Positions 15,528 through 26,845 of a stretch of DNA of 64,000 nucleotides are shown in pieces. The number at the start of each line of letters is the position of its first letter. Position 1 is the stretch's first letter. The stretch lies in the NCBI GenBank assembly GCA_017347445.1, contig AP021856.1, forward strand, positions 1,434,613-1,498,612. Direction: 5' to 3'. The stretch comes from Candidatus Brocadia pituitae. GTDB taxonomy: Bacteria; Planctomycetota; Brocadiia; Brocadiales; Brocadiaceae. A program made the position numbers and the translations under genes. The notes under the pieces are model-generated. The model did no database searches. It was not told where the DNA came from and worked only from the letters and a program-made list of their open reading frames with translations.

Positions 15528-15660
15528 TGATTTTTCCCTCTGTATCGTTTATTGGATGAGTTTTTTCTGTTTATAAAAGATCACATTCCCTGGCAATGAA
15601 GAGCGCGAAAAGCCTGAAGCGAAGAAAAAAATGAACAGGTAAATTATCATGCAGCTTTTA

Positions 15661-17166
15661 TCAATGCTCCCACTTCAATGTCGGTTCTCGTGCAGCCTTT
15701 ACTTCATCGGGGCGACCAACCGGGGTGGTTTTGGGTGCGTTTCGCACCGACTCTGGCTTTTGTTCGATATCTGTGGCTATTTGTACCATTGCGTCAGCAA
15801 AGGCATCTAATGTTTCCAGCGATTCCGTCTCTGTCGGTTCGATCATTAATGCCTCCTCGACTATGAGTGGGAAATAGATCGTAGGGGCGTGGAAGCCGTA
15901 ATCAAGGAGTCTCTTTGCAATGTCGAGCGCAGAAGCGCCTTGCTGTCTCTGTTTTTTTGCGGAAATGACAAATTCATGCATGCAGGTTTTTCCATAAGGA
16001 ATGTCATAATATTTGATAAGTTTATGACGCAGGTAGTTAGCGTTTAAGATAGAAAATTTTCCCACCTTGCAAATACCTTCTTTGCCCAGGGACAAGAGGT
16101 AGGTATAGGTCCTGATCATTATGCCGATATGACCATAAAATGCCCTCACCCTTCCTATGGAATCGGGATGCTGGTAATTCAGGAAATAGTACTTTTGGCC
16201 TTGTCCGGCCACAGAGGTATCTTGCCTGACGCCCTCCGTTGTTGATTTCTTTCCTGTTTCAATCCGGGGAACAGGTAAAAATGGCTTTAACTTTTCAGTG
16301 ACGCCGATAGGACCAGCGCCCGGTCCTCCACCGCCATGAGGTGTTGAAAAGGTTTTGTGTAAATTCAGGTGTAAAATGTCGATGCCCATATCCCCGGGAC
16401 GGGTAATGCCTAAAAGGGCATTCATGTTAGCTCCGTCACAATAAACAAGCCCACCGGCATCATGAGCGATCTTGCATATCTCCAGGATGTCCTTCTCAAA
16501 CAATCCCAGAGTATTGGGATTTGTGATCATGAGGGCAGCGGTATTTCTGTCAAAGGCAGTCTTCAGTTTGTTTACATCAATGAGGCCGGCTGGATTTGAT
16601 CGAATGGATTCGACCTCATAACCGCAAAGGGCGGCTGACGCTGGATTGGTGCCGTGGGCGGAATCGGGGATAATAATCTTGTGTCTCTTCTCACCCTGTT
16701 TGTCCAGGTAGGCCCGGATGATCATCATGCCCGTTAATTCGCCGTGGGCGCCTGCAGCAGGTTGCAGAGTAAAGGCTTTCATTCCGGAAATAGTTACCAG
16801 CATTTGCTCCAGGGTGTACAGAAGTTCCAGGATGCCCTGACATTGTTCGACTGGCTGATAGGGATGTAGTTTCGTGAAACCCTCCAGGCGTGCGGCATCT
16901 TCATTGATTTTAGGATTGTACTTCATGGTGCATGAACCCAGGGGATAAAAATTGGTATCAACGCAGAAGTTTTTCTGAGAGAGTCTGGTAAAATGACGGA
17001 CAACGTCAATCTCTGAAACTTCCGGCAATTTTATCTCCCGCTTCCGGAGCATCTTTTGGGGAAGAAGGTTCGTTATCGGTTTTTCTGGCACGTCACAGGC
17101 GGGAGGGATAAAACAGCGTCTGCCGGGAGACGATTTTTCAAAGATGAGTGGTTCATTTTGGTACAT
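15661..17166 (-). CDS. gcvPB: Glycine decarboxylase subunit 2 (P-protein, beta)
   Basis: PLP-dependent subunit of the two-subunit glycine cleavage P-protein, which decarboxylates glycine and passes the aminomethyl group to GcvH. The PLP lysine lies in [17 protein letters not shown]. Other family blocks are [28 protein letters not shown] and [13 protein letters not shown] choose the second ATG (17166) because the AAGGA site overlaps the first one. Its partner gcvPA lies upstream on the same strand, separated by a diguanylate cyclase gene. Confidence 0.93.
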   Translation of the reverse strand: MYQNEPLIFEKSSPGRRCFIPPACDVPEKPITNLLPQKMLRKREIKLPEVSEIDVVRHFTRLSQKNFCVDTNFYPLGSCTMKYNPKINEDAARLEGFTKLHPYQPVEQCQGILELLYTLEQMLVTISGMKAFTLQPAAGAHGELTGMMIIRAYLDKQGEKRHKIIIPDSAHGTNPASAALCGYEVESIRSNPAGLIDVNKLKTAFDRNTAALMITNPNTLGLFEKDILEICKIAHDAGGLVYCDGANMNALLGITRPGDMGIDILHLNLHKTFSTPHGGGGPGAGPIGVTEKLKPFLPVPRIETGKKSTTEGVRQDTSVAGQGQKYYFLNYQHPDSIGRVRAFYGHIGIMIRTYTYLLSLGKEGICKVGKFSILNANYLRHKLIKYYDIPYGKTCMHEFVISAKKQRQQGASALDIAKRLLDYGFHAPTIYFPLIVEEALMIEPTETESLETLDAFADAMVQIATDIEQKPESVRNAPKTTPVGRPDEVKAAREPTLKWEH

Positions 17167-17213
17167 GATGTACATTCCTTATCTGGAAGGGGCGTTTTCC
17201 CAACACAAAAGTT

Positions 17214-19007
17214 TTATGGTATTTCGACACGATTCCGCCCTCCTTTTTTTGCCTTATAAAGGGCAAGGTCGGCAGCCGCTATCAGGGTTTCATATTCGGT
17301 GCCATGGTCCGGGAACGAAGAGACTCCGATGCTTATCGTTATTTGAGGAGGTTGCCCAACGGAGCCAATCTGAAATTGAAATGATTCTATATGCCTGCGG
17401 AGCCCTTCTGCCTTCTTGATGGCGTTGCTGATATCTATAGAAGGCATGATAATAACAAATTCTTCCCCTCCGTATCGCGACAGAATGTCTGACGAGCGTA
17501 TGGAATTTTTCATAATAGAAGCTATCTGTTGTAATGCCTGGTCGCCTGCAATATGTCCGTAGGTGTCGTTTATGTTTTTAAAGTGGTCCAGGTCTGCAAG
17601 GATAAGTCCAAGTGGTTCGTTACGCCTCTTTGCCAGTGCGATCTGTTTCTTCAGCATTTCATCAAAAAATCGCCGGTTGTAAGTTCCCGTAAGTGAATCG
17701 GTTATAGCGGCGCGCCTTGTAATATCGATAAGTCTGACTCGCTGGAGTGCCGATGCTGTCAGACCCACATAGACCAGGAGCAGTTTGCGTATCTCTTCGT
17801 TGTACCAGTAACCCTTATCTCTTTTTCCTATGAGGACCATGCCAGCGATGGCACCACCTGTTATCAAGGGAAGGCACGCATATCCTCCCCCTTCAATTTT
17901 GTGAGTGATGCACTCACAGGGAATGTCTTTGTCGATGTTGCCCACAATAATTTCTCGGCCAGTTCTTATTACCTGGCACAACGAAGGGTCTGCAATAACT
18001 TCCGACTTGATAAGTTTATTGAGGGGCATGGGGGGACTCATGTGCGTTGTGTCAAATACATTTTTCGTCTTGTCGATGGTTAACACGGCCAGAAGTTCCG
18101 GCTGAAAGTGTTCCTGTAAGGCCTTTACCATATGATGAATTAATTTATCCTCCCGTACTTCTTCATTCATGAGGGTTGAAAAATACATGAGATATCCCAT
18201 GTCTTTGATATTTTCGTCCTTCTGGGACACGGCTTTCTTCAGGTCTGCCTCTATGCGCTTTCGTTCAGTAATGTCGAGCGCTACGCAAACAATCCCCGCT
18301 ATGTTACCGTTATTTCCGCGGATTGCATTGCACGAAAAGAGCACCGGTATTTTTCTGCCATCTTTTGATAAATAGGTTTTTTCTGTCTTACGAAGGAGAT
18401 CTTTTTCGATAAGATCAAACCATGGTGCAGGAGAGGTGTCTTTTTCACAAAAGAGTATATTAATGGGTTTTCCCGTGAGTTCTTCCGCGTTGTAGCCCAG
18501 GAGATCACAGGTAGACTGATTTGCTATTCGTATCGTGAAATCGGGAGATGTAACCACAAGAGAGTCGTCCATGCTTTGGATAATGTTTTCTGCATACTTC
18601 TTCGAAGCGATTGTTTCCTGCAACTCCGTGGCCACGGTATTTAAAGCATGAGCAATCTTGCCTGCATCGTCTCCCGATGGTAACTCAATCCGGTGAAGTC
18701 GATCTCCTTGAACGCTCTTTCCAATACCAGAAATTATTTTCTGCAGGGGTGACGTGAATCCCTGCAGGAGCAACCATCCGATAATCATTGCAGGAATGGT
18801 GATTGCCGGCAGGGAAAGAAGGATGTTTCGTTTAAAGACTACCGCCGATTGCTGAATGGGTATGTGTTCTATGGGGAAGAAATTCTGCTGATGAAAATGT
18901 AATGTGAGACCGGCAAGAATTCCTGCCGGTAAAATTGTAAGTAAGGAAACGAGCAAAATGAGTTTTATTCTGATACTTCTCAATTGAAAAACTTTCATAA
19001 AATTCAT
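17214..19007 (-). CDS. Membrane diguanylate cyclase (HAMP-PAS-GAF-GGDEF)
   Basis: 597 residues. Two transmembrane segments lie near 12-33 and 50-70 with only a short loop between them, then a HAMP-like linker (to about 120), a PAS domain (about 135-255), a GAF domain (about 275-425) and a GGDEF domain to the end. The active site is GGEEF at residues 513-517, and an RSSD inhibitory site lies five residues before it, so the enzyme should make cyclic di-GMP and be product-inhibited. The first ATG is used; an alternative lies three codons in. It lies between gcvPB and gcvPA on the same strand, which is unusual. Confidence 0.88.
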   Translation of the reverse strand: MNFMKVFQLRSIRIKLILLVSLLTILPAGILAGLTLHFHQQNFFPIEHIPIQQSAVVFKRNILLSLPAITIPAMIIGWLLLQGFTSPLQKIISGIGKSVQGDRLHRIELPSGDDAGKIAHALNTVATELQETIASKKYAENIIQSMDDSLVVTSPDFTIRIANQSTCDLLGYNAEELTGKPINILFCEKDTSPAPWFDLIEKDLLRKTEKTYLSKDGRKIPVLFSCNAIRGNNGNIAGIVCVALDITERKRIEADLKKAVSQKDENIKDMGYLMYFSTLMNEEVREDKLIHHMVKALQEHFQPELLAVLTIDKTKNVFDTTHMSPPMPLNKLIKSEVIADPSLCQVIRTGREIIVGNIDKDIPCECITHKIEGGGYACLPLITGGAIAGMVLIGKRDKGYWYNEEIRKLLLVYVGLTASALQRVRLIDITRRAAITDSLTGTYNRRFFDEMLKKQIALAKRRNEPLGLILADLDHFKNINDTYGHIAGDQALQQIASIMKNSIRSSDILSRYGGEEFVIIMPSIDISNAIKKAEGLRRHIESFQFQIGSVGQPPQITISIGVSSFPDHGTEYETLIAAADLALYKAKKGGRNRVEIP

Positions 19008-19076
19008 TTAGCAACGCCTTTCCAGGTAAACAGTCAGCGCGTTATAAAATCCATTATTATTCCTGATGCCAACACA

Positions 19077-20417
19077 TTATAGATTGGTTAATGCAGCAAT
19101 CAGCCGGTCGATCGATTCTTTGGTCTTTGTTTCAGTTACACACAGCAGCATGCTATTGGCCAGATCAGGATAAAATTCAGCGAGTTCGAATCCACCAAGA
19201 ATACCTTTTTTTAACAGGTATTCATTAATTTTTCGTATCGGCAATATGTCTTTTGATTTCAAGACGAATTCATGAAAGAATGGTTGTATAAATGCAGGTT
19301 CCACGATATCGAGGGTACAGAGCTTTTCATAGGCGTAGTGGCTTTTTTGGATATTCAGCATGGCAAGTTCTGCCAGACCCTTTTTCCCCAAAGTACAAAG
19401 GTAGATGCATGTTCTCAATGCAAGGAGCGCCTGATTGGTGCATATATTAGAGGTTGCTTTTTCCCTCCGGATATGCTGCTCCCTGGCCTGGAGGGTAAGG
19501 ACAAAACATCGCCTTCCGCGATGATCAACCGTCTCTCCTGCAATTCTCCCGGGCATCTTTCGTAGCAGATCCTTTTTTACCGTAAAAAAACCCAGATAGG
19601 GACCGCCATAATTCAGATAGTTTCCTAACATCTGAGCCTCGCCAATGGCAATGTCGGCGTCATATTCACCAGGTGGTTTCAGAACAGCCAGAGAAAGAGG
19701 ATTGACGCAGGCTATAAAAAGGGCGTCGTGCCGGTGGGCTATCTGTGAAATGATTTCCATGTCTTCAACACAGCCAAAAAAGTTAGGGTTCTGAATAAGC
19801 ACGGCAGCAGTATTACTGTCGATGGACTTTTCCAGTTGATGGATGCCGGTTATTCCTTCAGGGGCGTCTACTTCCACTATTTCAGTATGCAGCCCTTTTA
19901 CATATGTCCTGAGCACGTGCCGGTATTCCGGATGAATTGCCCGCGAACAAACGACCTTGTTCTTGTCCTTCAATCGTATGGATAATAACGCTGCTTCTGC
20001 AAATGCAGTTGAGCCGTCGTACAGGGAGGCATTGGCTACATCCATGCCGGTGAGTTCGCACATTAAGGTTTGGAATTCGTAAATTGCCTGAAGGGTGCCC
20101 TGGCTTACTTCCGGCTGATAAGGTGTGTAGCAGGTATAAAACTCACTCCTTGATGACAGATGGTCAACCAGAGAAGGGATAAAATGTTCATAGGCACCAG
20201 CGCCTACAAATGAAAGGCATTGGTCGGTATTTGTATTTTTTTCACTTAAATGTTTTAAAGATTTTACTACTTGTGGTTCAGAAAGACCGTCCGGTAATTT
20301 TAAGGTAATATCCCGCAGGGTCTTGGGAATGTCCTCAAGAAACGATTCCAAAGAGGATACCCCCATTTCCTGGAGCATTTTTTCTTTATCGCCTTCGGTA
20401 TTTGGAATGTAATCCAT
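19077..20417 (-). CDS. gcvPA: Glycine decarboxylase subunit 1 (P-protein, alpha)
   Basis: 446 residues of the alpha subunit of the split glycine cleavage P-protein. It begins MDYIPNTEGDKEKMLQEMG and shows FVGAGAYEHFIPSLVDHL, FYTCYTPYQPEVSQGTLQ and YGGPYLGFF, all typical. The PLP-binding lysine is in the GcvPB subunit, as expected. No gcvT or gcvH gene is present in the window. Confidence 0.93.
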   Translation of the reverse strand: MDYIPNTEGDKEKMLQEMGVSSLESFLEDIPKTLRDITLKLPDGLSEPQVVKSLKHLSEKNTNTDQCLSFVGAGAYEHFIPSLVDHLSSRSEFYTCYTPYQPEVSQGTLQAIYEFQTLMCELTGMDVANASLYDGSTAFAEAALLSIRLKDKNKVVCSRAIHPEYRHVLRTYVKGLHTEIVEVDAPEGITGIHQLEKSIDSNTAAVLIQNPNFFGCVEDMEIISQIAHRHDALFIACVNPLSLAVLKPPGEYDADIAIGEAQMLGNYLNYGGPYLGFFTVKKDLLRKMPGRIAGETVDHRGRRCFVLTLQAREQHIRREKATSNICTNQALLALRTCIYLCTLGKKGLAELAMLNIQKSHYAYEKLCTLDIVEPAFIQPFFHEFVLKSKDILPIRKINEYLLKKGILGGFELAEFYPDLANSMLLCVTETKTKESIDRLIAALTNL

Positions 20418-20458
20418 GGCACTTCTGCTGATATACAGGAAAATACAGCGGCGAAAAT

Positions 20459-20644
20459 GTGTCCGCTATTAAAGTAAATATTGAAACAATAAAAGGCAGT
20501 ACAATCAATGAAAAAACATTCGTCATGCAAGAATTTGTGCAGCGAATACAACAGTCGTCAGATCATGAAGTTTTTGCTGACCACTCAGAGATGCTTCTCT
20601 ATCTAAAGAATGGCCGTTTAAATTTGTCTGAGTTGCCGGAATGA
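20459..20644 (+). CDS. Possible small hypothetical protein
   Basis: A 61-codon frame starts with GTG and ends in RLNLSELPE. It lies alone between two minus-strand genes. Its composition is plausible for a soluble helical protein, but it has no recognised family, no strong ribosome binding site and an overlapping ATG in another frame. It may be a real short gene or chance. Confidence 0.3.
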   Translation: MSAIKVNIETIKGSTINEKTFVMQEFVQRIQQSSDHEVFADHSEMLLYLKNGRLNLSELPE

Positions 20645-20654
20645 GAAAGTGAAT

Positions 20655-23600
20655 TTACGCCCGGTAGTACTCCTGAATGGGTTTAACGTCGAGGCTTCCC
20701 TCTCTGAGCGCTTCAATGGCTTTTGTTGCAGCTATGGCGCCGGCGATGGTTGTAAAATAGGGGACGTGGTGAACAAGCGCTGTGCGACGGATGGAATAAG
20801 AGATCTCCTGGGCTGCCTTGCCTTCCGTGGTATTAATAACGAGCTGGATTTCGTTACTCTTGATGTGGTCGACAATATTGGGACGTCCTTCATTCACCTT
20901 TAAGACTGGGGTGACGGAGACGTTGTTTTCATTGAGCACCATCACGGTGCCACTGGTAGCAACAAGCTTGAAGCCCATCTGTAAAAGCTTTCGCGCAATA
21001 GGAATAATAAGCATTTTATCTCTGTCTCTCACACTCACGAAAACCGTGCCCCCTAAGGGGAGACTGCTGTCTGCAGCCATTTGCGATTTGGCATAGGCGC
21101 GGCCAAAGTCTGTGTCTATTCCCATAACCTCACCCGTCGATTTCATTTCCGGTCCAAGGATGGTGTCCACTCCCTTGAACTTAATAAAGGGAAAAACAGC
21201 CTCTTTTACGGCAATGTGGTTTAACCTTGCGTTCATGGAGAGGTGTAAATCGCTGAGTTTCTTTCCCATGATCACCTTTGTCGCTGTCTTTGCCAGAGGA
21301 ACACCAATTGCTTTGCTTACAAAGGGTACGGTTCTTGACGCACGGGGATTGACCTCTAGCACATACACAACTTTCTCTTTAATGGCAAATTGTATGTTGA
21401 TAAGACCGATTACTTTCAGTGCCAGGGCAATGGTCTGCGTCTGGCTTTTTAATTCATGAATAATGTCGGCGCCGATGGAATAGGGTGGAAGAGAGCAGGC
21501 ACTGTCTCCTGAGTGGATGCCGGCTTCCTCTATGTGTTCCATGATGCCACCAATGAATACCTCGCTTCCGTCGCAAATTGCGTCGACATCGATTTCTGTC
21601 GCGTCTTCTAAAAACCGGTCAATTAAAACGGGGTGTTCCGGCGAGACATGGACCGCATGAGTAATATACTCTTCTACGCCGGCTTCATCATACACAATCC
21701 GCATAGCCCTTCCGCCCAGGACATAAGAAGGACGCAGGAGTACCGGATAGCCTATCGCGCCAGCGATATCTTTTGCCTCGGTGGCAGAACGGGCGCAGCC
21801 GTTATCGGGCTGTCGTAAATGTAATTGGTTCAGCAGGGCTGCAAACCGCTCCCGGTCCTCTGCAATATCAATATTCTCCGGAGAAGTCCCCAGGATTTTT
21901 ACTCCTTCTTTTTCTAAAGGGATGGCCAATTTTAAAGGGGTTTGTCCGCCAAATTGCACAATAACACCTTCCGGTTTTTCCTGAGCAACAATTTCAAGGA
22001 CGTCTTCCAGGGTGAGCGGTTCAAAATAGAGACGATCTGAGGTGTCATAATCCGTACTCACCGTCTCCGGATTACAATTAACCATAATCGTTTCGTAACC
22101 GAGTTCTTTTAGCGCAAAGACTCCGTGCACGCAACAGTAATCGAATTCAATACCCTGTCCAATGCGGTTGGGGCCGCTTCCAAGGATAAGCACCTTTTTC
22201 TTCCGGGTTGATTCGGCTTCACAGGAATCTTCATAGGTGGAATACAAATAAGGGGTAAAGGTCTTAAATTCAGCTGCACAGGTATCCACGTGTTTGAAAA
22301 CGGGTCTGAGTCCATGCCTGTGGCGGTATGTCCGCACTGTTTTCTCATCAACGCCGCAAAGAGAGGCGAGATATTTGTCTGAATAACCATATTGCTTGGC
22401 CGTCATAAGCGTGTTCGTATCCATGGCAAATGAATTTCCGGCTAGTGAGGCATGAGCGCCTTTTGCAGCGTTCTGTATTATTTCGGTTTCCATATCCAGC
22501 ACCTGCTTGATGTTGTGAAGAAACCACCGGTCGATACGAGTCCATTTACCTATGTCATCCAGTTCCGTCCCATACCGTATCGCATCAGCAATATGCCAGA
22601 GCCTGTCGGGATTTGGGGTGATGAGTTTCGTCCTTAAAAACTCGTGTTTCTGCTCCGCGGACCATTTGTCGCTTCCCGGAGGCCACAGGGACTCAAATCC
22701 GTACCGTCCTGATTCTAAGGAACGGATTGCTTTGCCAAGGGCTTCCTTAAAGGTACGTCCGATGGCCATAACCTCTCCAACGGATTTCATGTGGATGGTG
22801 AGGGTTTGATCGGTATCAGGGAATTTATCAAAATTGAATCGAGGTATCTTCACCACACAATAATCAATGGTTGGCTCGAAACAGGCAGGGGTATAACGGG
22901 TGATGTCATTCGGGATTTCGTCAAGGGTATAACCAACAGCCAGTTTTGCGGCAATCTTGGCAATAGGAAAACCCGTAGCCTTTGAGGCCAGGGCGGAACT
23001 CCTTGAAACCCTGGGGTTCATTTCAATGGCCAGCATCTCGCCATTCTCCGGGTTGATAGCGAACTGGATATTTGAACCTCCGGTTTCCACGCCGATCTCC
23101 CGTATGATTTTTATTGCCGCATCCCGCATCATTTGATATTCGACGTCGGTAAGGGTCTGGGCAGGGGCGACCGTTATACTATCGCCGGTATGAACGCCCA
23201 TGGGGTCGAAATTTTCAATGGAGCAGATGATAACGACATTGTCTTTCAGGTCGCGCATTACCTCCAGCTCATATTCCTTCCAGCCCAATACGGAGCGTTC
23301 CACAAGCACCTCATGGACAGGGCTCGCTTCAAGGGCGACCTTGATGTATTCCCGGTATTCTTCGATATTGTATGCCGCATTGCCACCGGTGCCTGCGAGG
23401 GTAAATGAAGGCCGGATAATGGCGGGAAAACCTATCGTTTCTATGATCGTCATTGCATCCTCATACGAACGAATATAGCTGCTTTCAGCGACCATGACGC
23501 CGATACGTTTCATGGCGGATTTGAACAGAGACCTGTCCTCTGCCATTTTGATGGCGCCTAATTTAGCGCCAATCAACTCTACGCCAAATTCATCCAGGAT

Positions 23601-23918
23601 TCCCTTTTCCGCAAGGCTGACGGCTGTATTCAAGCCGGTCTGCCCACCCAGGGTCGGAAGTAATGCCTGCGGGCGTTCTTTTGCTATGATCTTTGCCACC
23701 ATCTCCGTCGTTATCGGTTCGAGGTACGTCTTGTCGGCAATTTCCGGGTCTGTCATAATCGTGGCGGGATTGCTGTTCACTAAAACAACCTCATACCCCT
23801 CTTCCCGGAGCGCCTTACAGGCCTGGGTGCCGGAATAATCGAATTCGCAGGCCTGGCCAATGACAATTGGTCCGGAGCCGATGATCATAATTTTTTGTAT
23901 GTCATTTCTCTTGGGCAT
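20655..23918 (-). CDS. carB: Carbamoyl-phosphate synthase large subunit
   Basis: 1087 residues. Two homologous ATP-grasp halves are visible, each beginning with a nucleotide-type motif ([23 protein letters not shown] near 10 and [20 protein letters not shown] near 565). The C-terminal MGS-like allosteric domain starts near 950 ([12 protein letters not shown]). It makes carbamoyl phosphate from bicarbonate, ATP and ammonia channelled from CarA, for pyrimidines and arginine. Length fits the family (about 1070). carA lies 140 bases upstream on the same strand, separated by a palindromic repeat. Confidence 0.97.
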   Translation of the reverse strand: MPKRNDIQKIMIIGSGPIVIGQACEFDYSGTQACKALREEGYEVVLVNSNPATIMTDPEIADKTYLEPITTEMVAKIIAKERPQALLPTLGGQTGLNTAVSLAEKGILDEFGVELIGAKLGAIKMAEDRSLFKSAMKRIGVMVAESSYIRSYEDAMTIIETIGFPAIIRPSFTLAGTGGNAAYNIEEYREYIKVALEASPVHEVLVERSVLGWKEYELEVMRDLKDNVVIICSIENFDPMGVHTGDSITVAPAQTLTDVEYQMMRDAAIKIIREIGVETGGSNIQFAINPENGEMLAIEMNPRVSRSSALASKATGFPIAKIAAKLAVGYTLDEIPNDITRYTPACFEPTIDYCVVKIPRFNFDKFPDTDQTLTIHMKSVGEVMAIGRTFKEALGKAIRSLESGRYGFESLWPPGSDKWSAEQKHEFLRTKLITPNPDRLWHIADAIRYGTELDDIGKWTRIDRWFLHNIKQVLDMETEIIQNAAKGAHASLAGNSFAMDTNTLMTAKQYGYSDKYLASLCGVDEKTVRTYRHRHGLRPVFKHVDTCAAEFKTFTPYLYSTYEDSCEAESTRKKKVLILGSGPNRIGQGIEFDYCCVHGVFALKELGYETIMVNCNPETVSTDYDTSDRLYFEPLTLEDVLEIVAQEKPEGVIVQFGGQTPLKLAIPLEKEGVKILGTSPENIDIAEDRERFAALLNQLHLRQPDNGCARSATEAKDIAGAIGYPVLLRPSYVLGGRAMRIVYDEAGVEEYITHAVHVSPEHPVLIDRFLEDATEIDVDAICDGSEVFIGGIMEHIEEAGIHSGDSACSLPPYSIGADIIHELKSQTQTIALALKVIGLINIQFAIKEKVVYVLEVNPRASRTVPFVSKAIGVPLAKTATKVIMGKKLSDLHLSMNARLNHIAVKEAVFPFIKFKGVDTILGPEMKSTGEVMGIDTDFGRAYAKSQMAADSSLPLGGTVFVSVRDRDKMLIIPIARKLLQMGFKLVATSGTVMVLNENNVSVTPVLKVNEGRPNIVDHIKSNEIQLVINTTEGKAAQEISYSIRRTALVHHVPYFTTIAGAIAATKAIEALREGSLDVKPIQEYYRA

Positions 23919-23972
23919 AATTTCTACAATTTAATGTATAAGGAATTCCAAAGTTTTGTTATTGCCTTACAC

Positions 23973-24036
23973 ACCCCTACCCCTCTCAAGAGGGGAATTT
24001 GAAAAATCCCCTCTTAGGAGGGGATTCAGGGGCGGG
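23973..24036. repeat. Palindromic repeat between carA and carB
   Basis: CCCCTACCCCTCTCAAGAGGGG and a second unit CCCCTCTTAGGAGGGG with outer CCCC/GGGG arms form nested inverted repeats around a short AT-rich centre. A similar C/G-rich palindrome lies at 38032-38078. It is non-coding and may form a hairpin in the carAB transcript. Confidence 0.6.
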
Positions 24037-24058
24037 TATTAATCTCGAATTTATAGAA

Positions 24059-25186
24059 TCATCTTTTCGGTTCCATCATCTCAATAAACCGATCAAACAG
24101 ATAACTTGCATCGTGCGGACCAGGTGAAGCCTCAGGATGATATTGAACTGAAAAGGCTGGTATCGAGTGGCACTTCAATCCCTCTACCGATTTGTCATTG
24201 AGATTAACATGGGTAATTTCCACGTTTCCAAAGGGGCTCTTGTGCACAGATCCTTCCTGTGGCGGCGTTACGGCGAAGCTGTGATTTTGTGCCGTAATCT
24301 CCACTTTTCTGGTGGACAAATCCATAACAGGTTGGTTTCCGCCATGGTGACCAAACTTCAACTTGTAGGTCTTTAATCCCATGGTAAGCGCCAATAACTG
24401 ATGGCCAAGGCAGATACCAAATACCGGTTTTTTCCCTAATAAACCTCTGATATTTTCTATCATATATGGAACGCCTGCGGGGTCGCCAGGACCATTGGAA
24501 AGAACGATACCATCGGGTTTCATATCCAAAACGGTGTGGAAGTGAGTCTTGGCTGGGACCACCGTCACAGAGCAACCCGCACTGCTCAGTTTCCTCAGGA
24601 TGTTATATTTTACGCCACAATCATAGACAACGACATCGAATCTTTTCGATTTTCCCGCGTCTGAATCAGCATCTTTCCACGTATACACATCATTACATGT
24701 GACAGTCTTTACAAGATCTATTCCGTCTAGTCCCGGTGATGAATGTGCTTTTTTGGTAAGACAGGGAACATCAAAATCTTCAGTGGAAATAATTCCATGC
24801 TGGGCGCCGAAATCGCGTAACCTTTTTGTCAATGCGCGTGTGTCGATACCCTGGATGCCCACAATCTTTTTGCTCTTAAGAAAAGTATCCAGGCTTACCT
24901 GTGAACGCCAATTGCTGGGGAAAGGGCTGTATTCTTTTACGATGAATCCCGCTAAAAAGGGGCTGCGGGATTCGTAATCTTTTTCATTGATCCCATAATT
25001 GCCAATGAGGGGGTAGGTCATGACGACCATCTGTCCCTTGTATGATGGGTCAGTAAGGATTTCCTGATAACCCATCATGCTCGTGTTAAAAACGACCTCA
25101 CCGGTCGTTTCACCGGCAGCGCCTAAGGAGTATCCTGGAAAACCTGTCCCATCTGCCAGGACAAGCATTGCCCGTTTTTTATCCAT
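24059..25186 (-). CDS. carA: Carbamoyl-phosphate synthase small subunit
   Basis: 375 residues. The class I glutamine amidotransferase domain occupies the C-terminal half, with the nucleophile in [14 protein letters not shown] and the catalytic His/Glu in [14 protein letters not shown]. The N-terminal CPSase domain shows [22 protein letters not shown]. It hydrolyses glutamine and delivers ammonia to CarB. Confidence 0.97.
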   Translation of the reverse strand: MDKKRAMLVLADGTGFPGYSLGAAGETTGEVVFNTSMMGYQEILTDPSYKGQMVVMTYPLIGNYGINEKDYESRSPFLAGFIVKEYSPFPSNWRSQVSLDTFLKSKKIVGIQGIDTRALTKRLRDFGAQHGIISTEDFDVPCLTKKAHSSPGLDGIDLVKTVTCNDVYTWKDADSDAGKSKRFDVVVYDCGVKYNILRKLSSAGCSVTVVPAKTHFHTVLDMKPDGIVLSNGPGDPAGVPYMIENIRGLLGKKPVFGICLGHQLLALTMGLKTYKLKFGHHGGNQPVMDLSTRKVEITAQNHSFAVTPPQEGSVHKSPFGNVEITHVNLNDKSVEGLKCHSIPAFSVQYHPEASPGPHDASYLFDRFIEMMEPKR

Positions 25187-25600
25187 AAACTATTTTAAAA
25201 AGCAGGAAAAAAAATGAATACGTAGGTGCCATAGATCACAAAGACGGGCATTGGAAATTCATACTGTTGATGTTTCTGCACGGTCTTTATTTACTAATCG
25301 CCACACAAAATCCGATAAATCGTACACTGAAAAGTTGAACGTGTCAAGTCAAAGTTGTTTTTCTGTGATCAACGGTGTTTTTCGCTTGACTAAGGCAGGG
25401 TCTCTGCTATATTACATTTCAAAAGTACAAGACCATGGCACAGAAAAGCCTCAACTAAAATTATCATCTTTCAATTCCCTCCTTCGTAAGGAGGAAATTC
25501 TCTGCGAGCGTTTGGCCGAAAGATAAAGGGTGATAAATAATTTCCCCGAAAGGAGTTTGCATAACGTCATACTCTCCCTGTTTGAAAGGGTAATGATTTC
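25187..25600. other. Intergenic between carA and epimerase
   Basis: 414 bases without a convincing gene. A short inverted repeat CCTCCTTCGTAAGGAGG is near 25480-25497. An open frame at 25251-25526 runs through that repeat and has no ribosome binding site or family resemblance. The promoters of the two divergent genes must lie here but none is clear. Confidence 0.45.
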
Positions 25601-26551
25601 ATGACAATTCTCGTTACTGGCGGTGCTGGTTTTATTGGTTCTCACTTGGTAGAAAGGTTGTTATCAGAAGGAGAACGGGTCGTTATCATCGACAATTTTA
25701 ACGATTTCTATCTACCGTCATATAAGAGGGAAAATATCTTTGCTGTTCTTGGCAATTCAAACTTAACGTTATATGAAACTGATATTTGCAATACGGTTTT
25801 ATGCCGGGAGATATTTGAAAAACACGGTATTGAAAGAGTCGTTCATTTGGCGGCGTATGCGGGGGTAAGACCGTCTATTGAACGCCCATTGCTTTACGAA
25901 GAGGTTAATTGCATGGGCACCTTAAATCTGCTTGAACTTTCCCGGATATATAAGGTCAGGCAATTTATCTTTGGTTCTTCTTCCTCAGTTTACGGGAATA
26001 ATAAAAAGATTCCATTTTCAGAAGACGATCCGGTAAATGAGCCTATATCCCCTTACGCAGCGACCAAAAGGGCGGGAGAGCTGTACTGTTATAACTATCA
26101 TCACCTCTATAAGCTACCGGTTGTCTGTCTGCGATTTTTCACGGTGTATGGTCCAAGGCAACGGCCTGACCTTGCTATCCGGAAATTTGCCGGGCTTATC
26201 AATCGGGGACAACCGGTTACCATGTATGGGGACGGGACAACCCAGAGAGATTATACCTTCGTTTCTGACATCATTGATGGGGTTGTCTCTGCCGTTAACC
26301 GGCAATTCAATTTTGAGATTATTAATCTGGGTAATTCAATGCCTGTTCAGTTGTCAAGACTTATTGAACTTATTGAACAGGAATTGGGCAACAAAGCGAA
26401 AATCAAAAGACTCCCTGAACAACCCGGAGACGTGCACAGGACGTGTGCAGATATTGAAAAAGCAGAGCGGTTTTTGGCGTATCGGCCAAAAGTATCCATT
26501 GAACACGGTATCCATTTGTTCATAACATGGTATAAAGAGCATAAAAAATAA
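25601..26551 (+). CDS. NAD-dependent epimerase, UDP-glucuronate 4-epimerase-like
   Basis: 316-residue extended short-chain dehydrogenase. The NAD-binding GGAGFIGSHL is at the start, the catalytic Ser region SSSSVYG and YAATK (Tyr and Lys of YxxxK) follow, then the substrate-loop block FTVYGPRQRPD. AAYAGVRPSIERP is characteristic of UDP-glucuronate/galacturonate 4-epimerases. It would supply a nucleotide sugar for surface polysaccharide. Exact substrate is inferred from family resemblance. Confidence 0.85.
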   Translation: MTILVTGGAGFIGSHLVERLLSEGERVVIIDNFNDFYLPSYKRENIFAVLGNSNLTLYETDICNTVLCREIFEKHGIERVVHLAAYAGVRPSIERPLLYEEVNCMGTLNLLELSRIYKVRQFIFGSSSSVYGNNKKIPFSEDDPVNEPISPYAATKRAGELYCYNYHHLYKLPVVCLRFFTVYGPRQRPDLAIRKFAGLINRGQPVTMYGDGTTQRDYTFVSDIIDGVVSAVNRQFNFEIINLGNSMPVQLSRLIELIEQELGNKAKIKRLPEQPGDVHRTCADIEKAERFLAYRPKVSIEHGIHLFITWYKEHKK

Positions 26552-26684
26552 AAGGTCAAATCTTTTCCTCAAAGAAAAAATATCGTGATTGAAACTCTAA
26601 ACATACAGACTATTGTTCATAAGGGTGCTTCAGATTAGAAGTACCTTTATCCTCATTTTCCGCTTTAGGGGATACGCTTTACCT

Positions 26685-26712
26685 GCCTGGTATCATTCGG
26701 CCGGGCGTTTTC
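26685..26712 (+). terminator. Probable intrinsic terminator
   Basis: GCCTGG pairs with CCGGGC (one G-U) across a 10-base loop and is followed by GTTTTCT. It lies 130 bases after the epimerase gene and before pgsA. A further inverted motif (CATTCGGCC / GGCCGAATG) overlaps it. Confidence 0.4.
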
Positions 26713-26845
26713 TATGTCCTTGGCGTGAACCTGGCCGAATGCTGACGTTGAAGACAAATGCCATCTTAGCAGGAGAGGAAAGGTGGGTCGGTAAATTTGA
26801 TTGTGGCTCTGCTCTGTTATAAAACCTCATTCAGGGGGTTTTCCC

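Noticed and set aside
25251-25526. A 91-codon + strand open frame between carA and the epimerase gene
   Set aside because: It reads through a short inverted repeat, has no ribosome binding site and no recognisable domain.
26613-26822. A 69-codon frame upstream of pgsA
   Set aside because: It spans a terminator-like hairpin and has no ribosome binding site or family resemblance.
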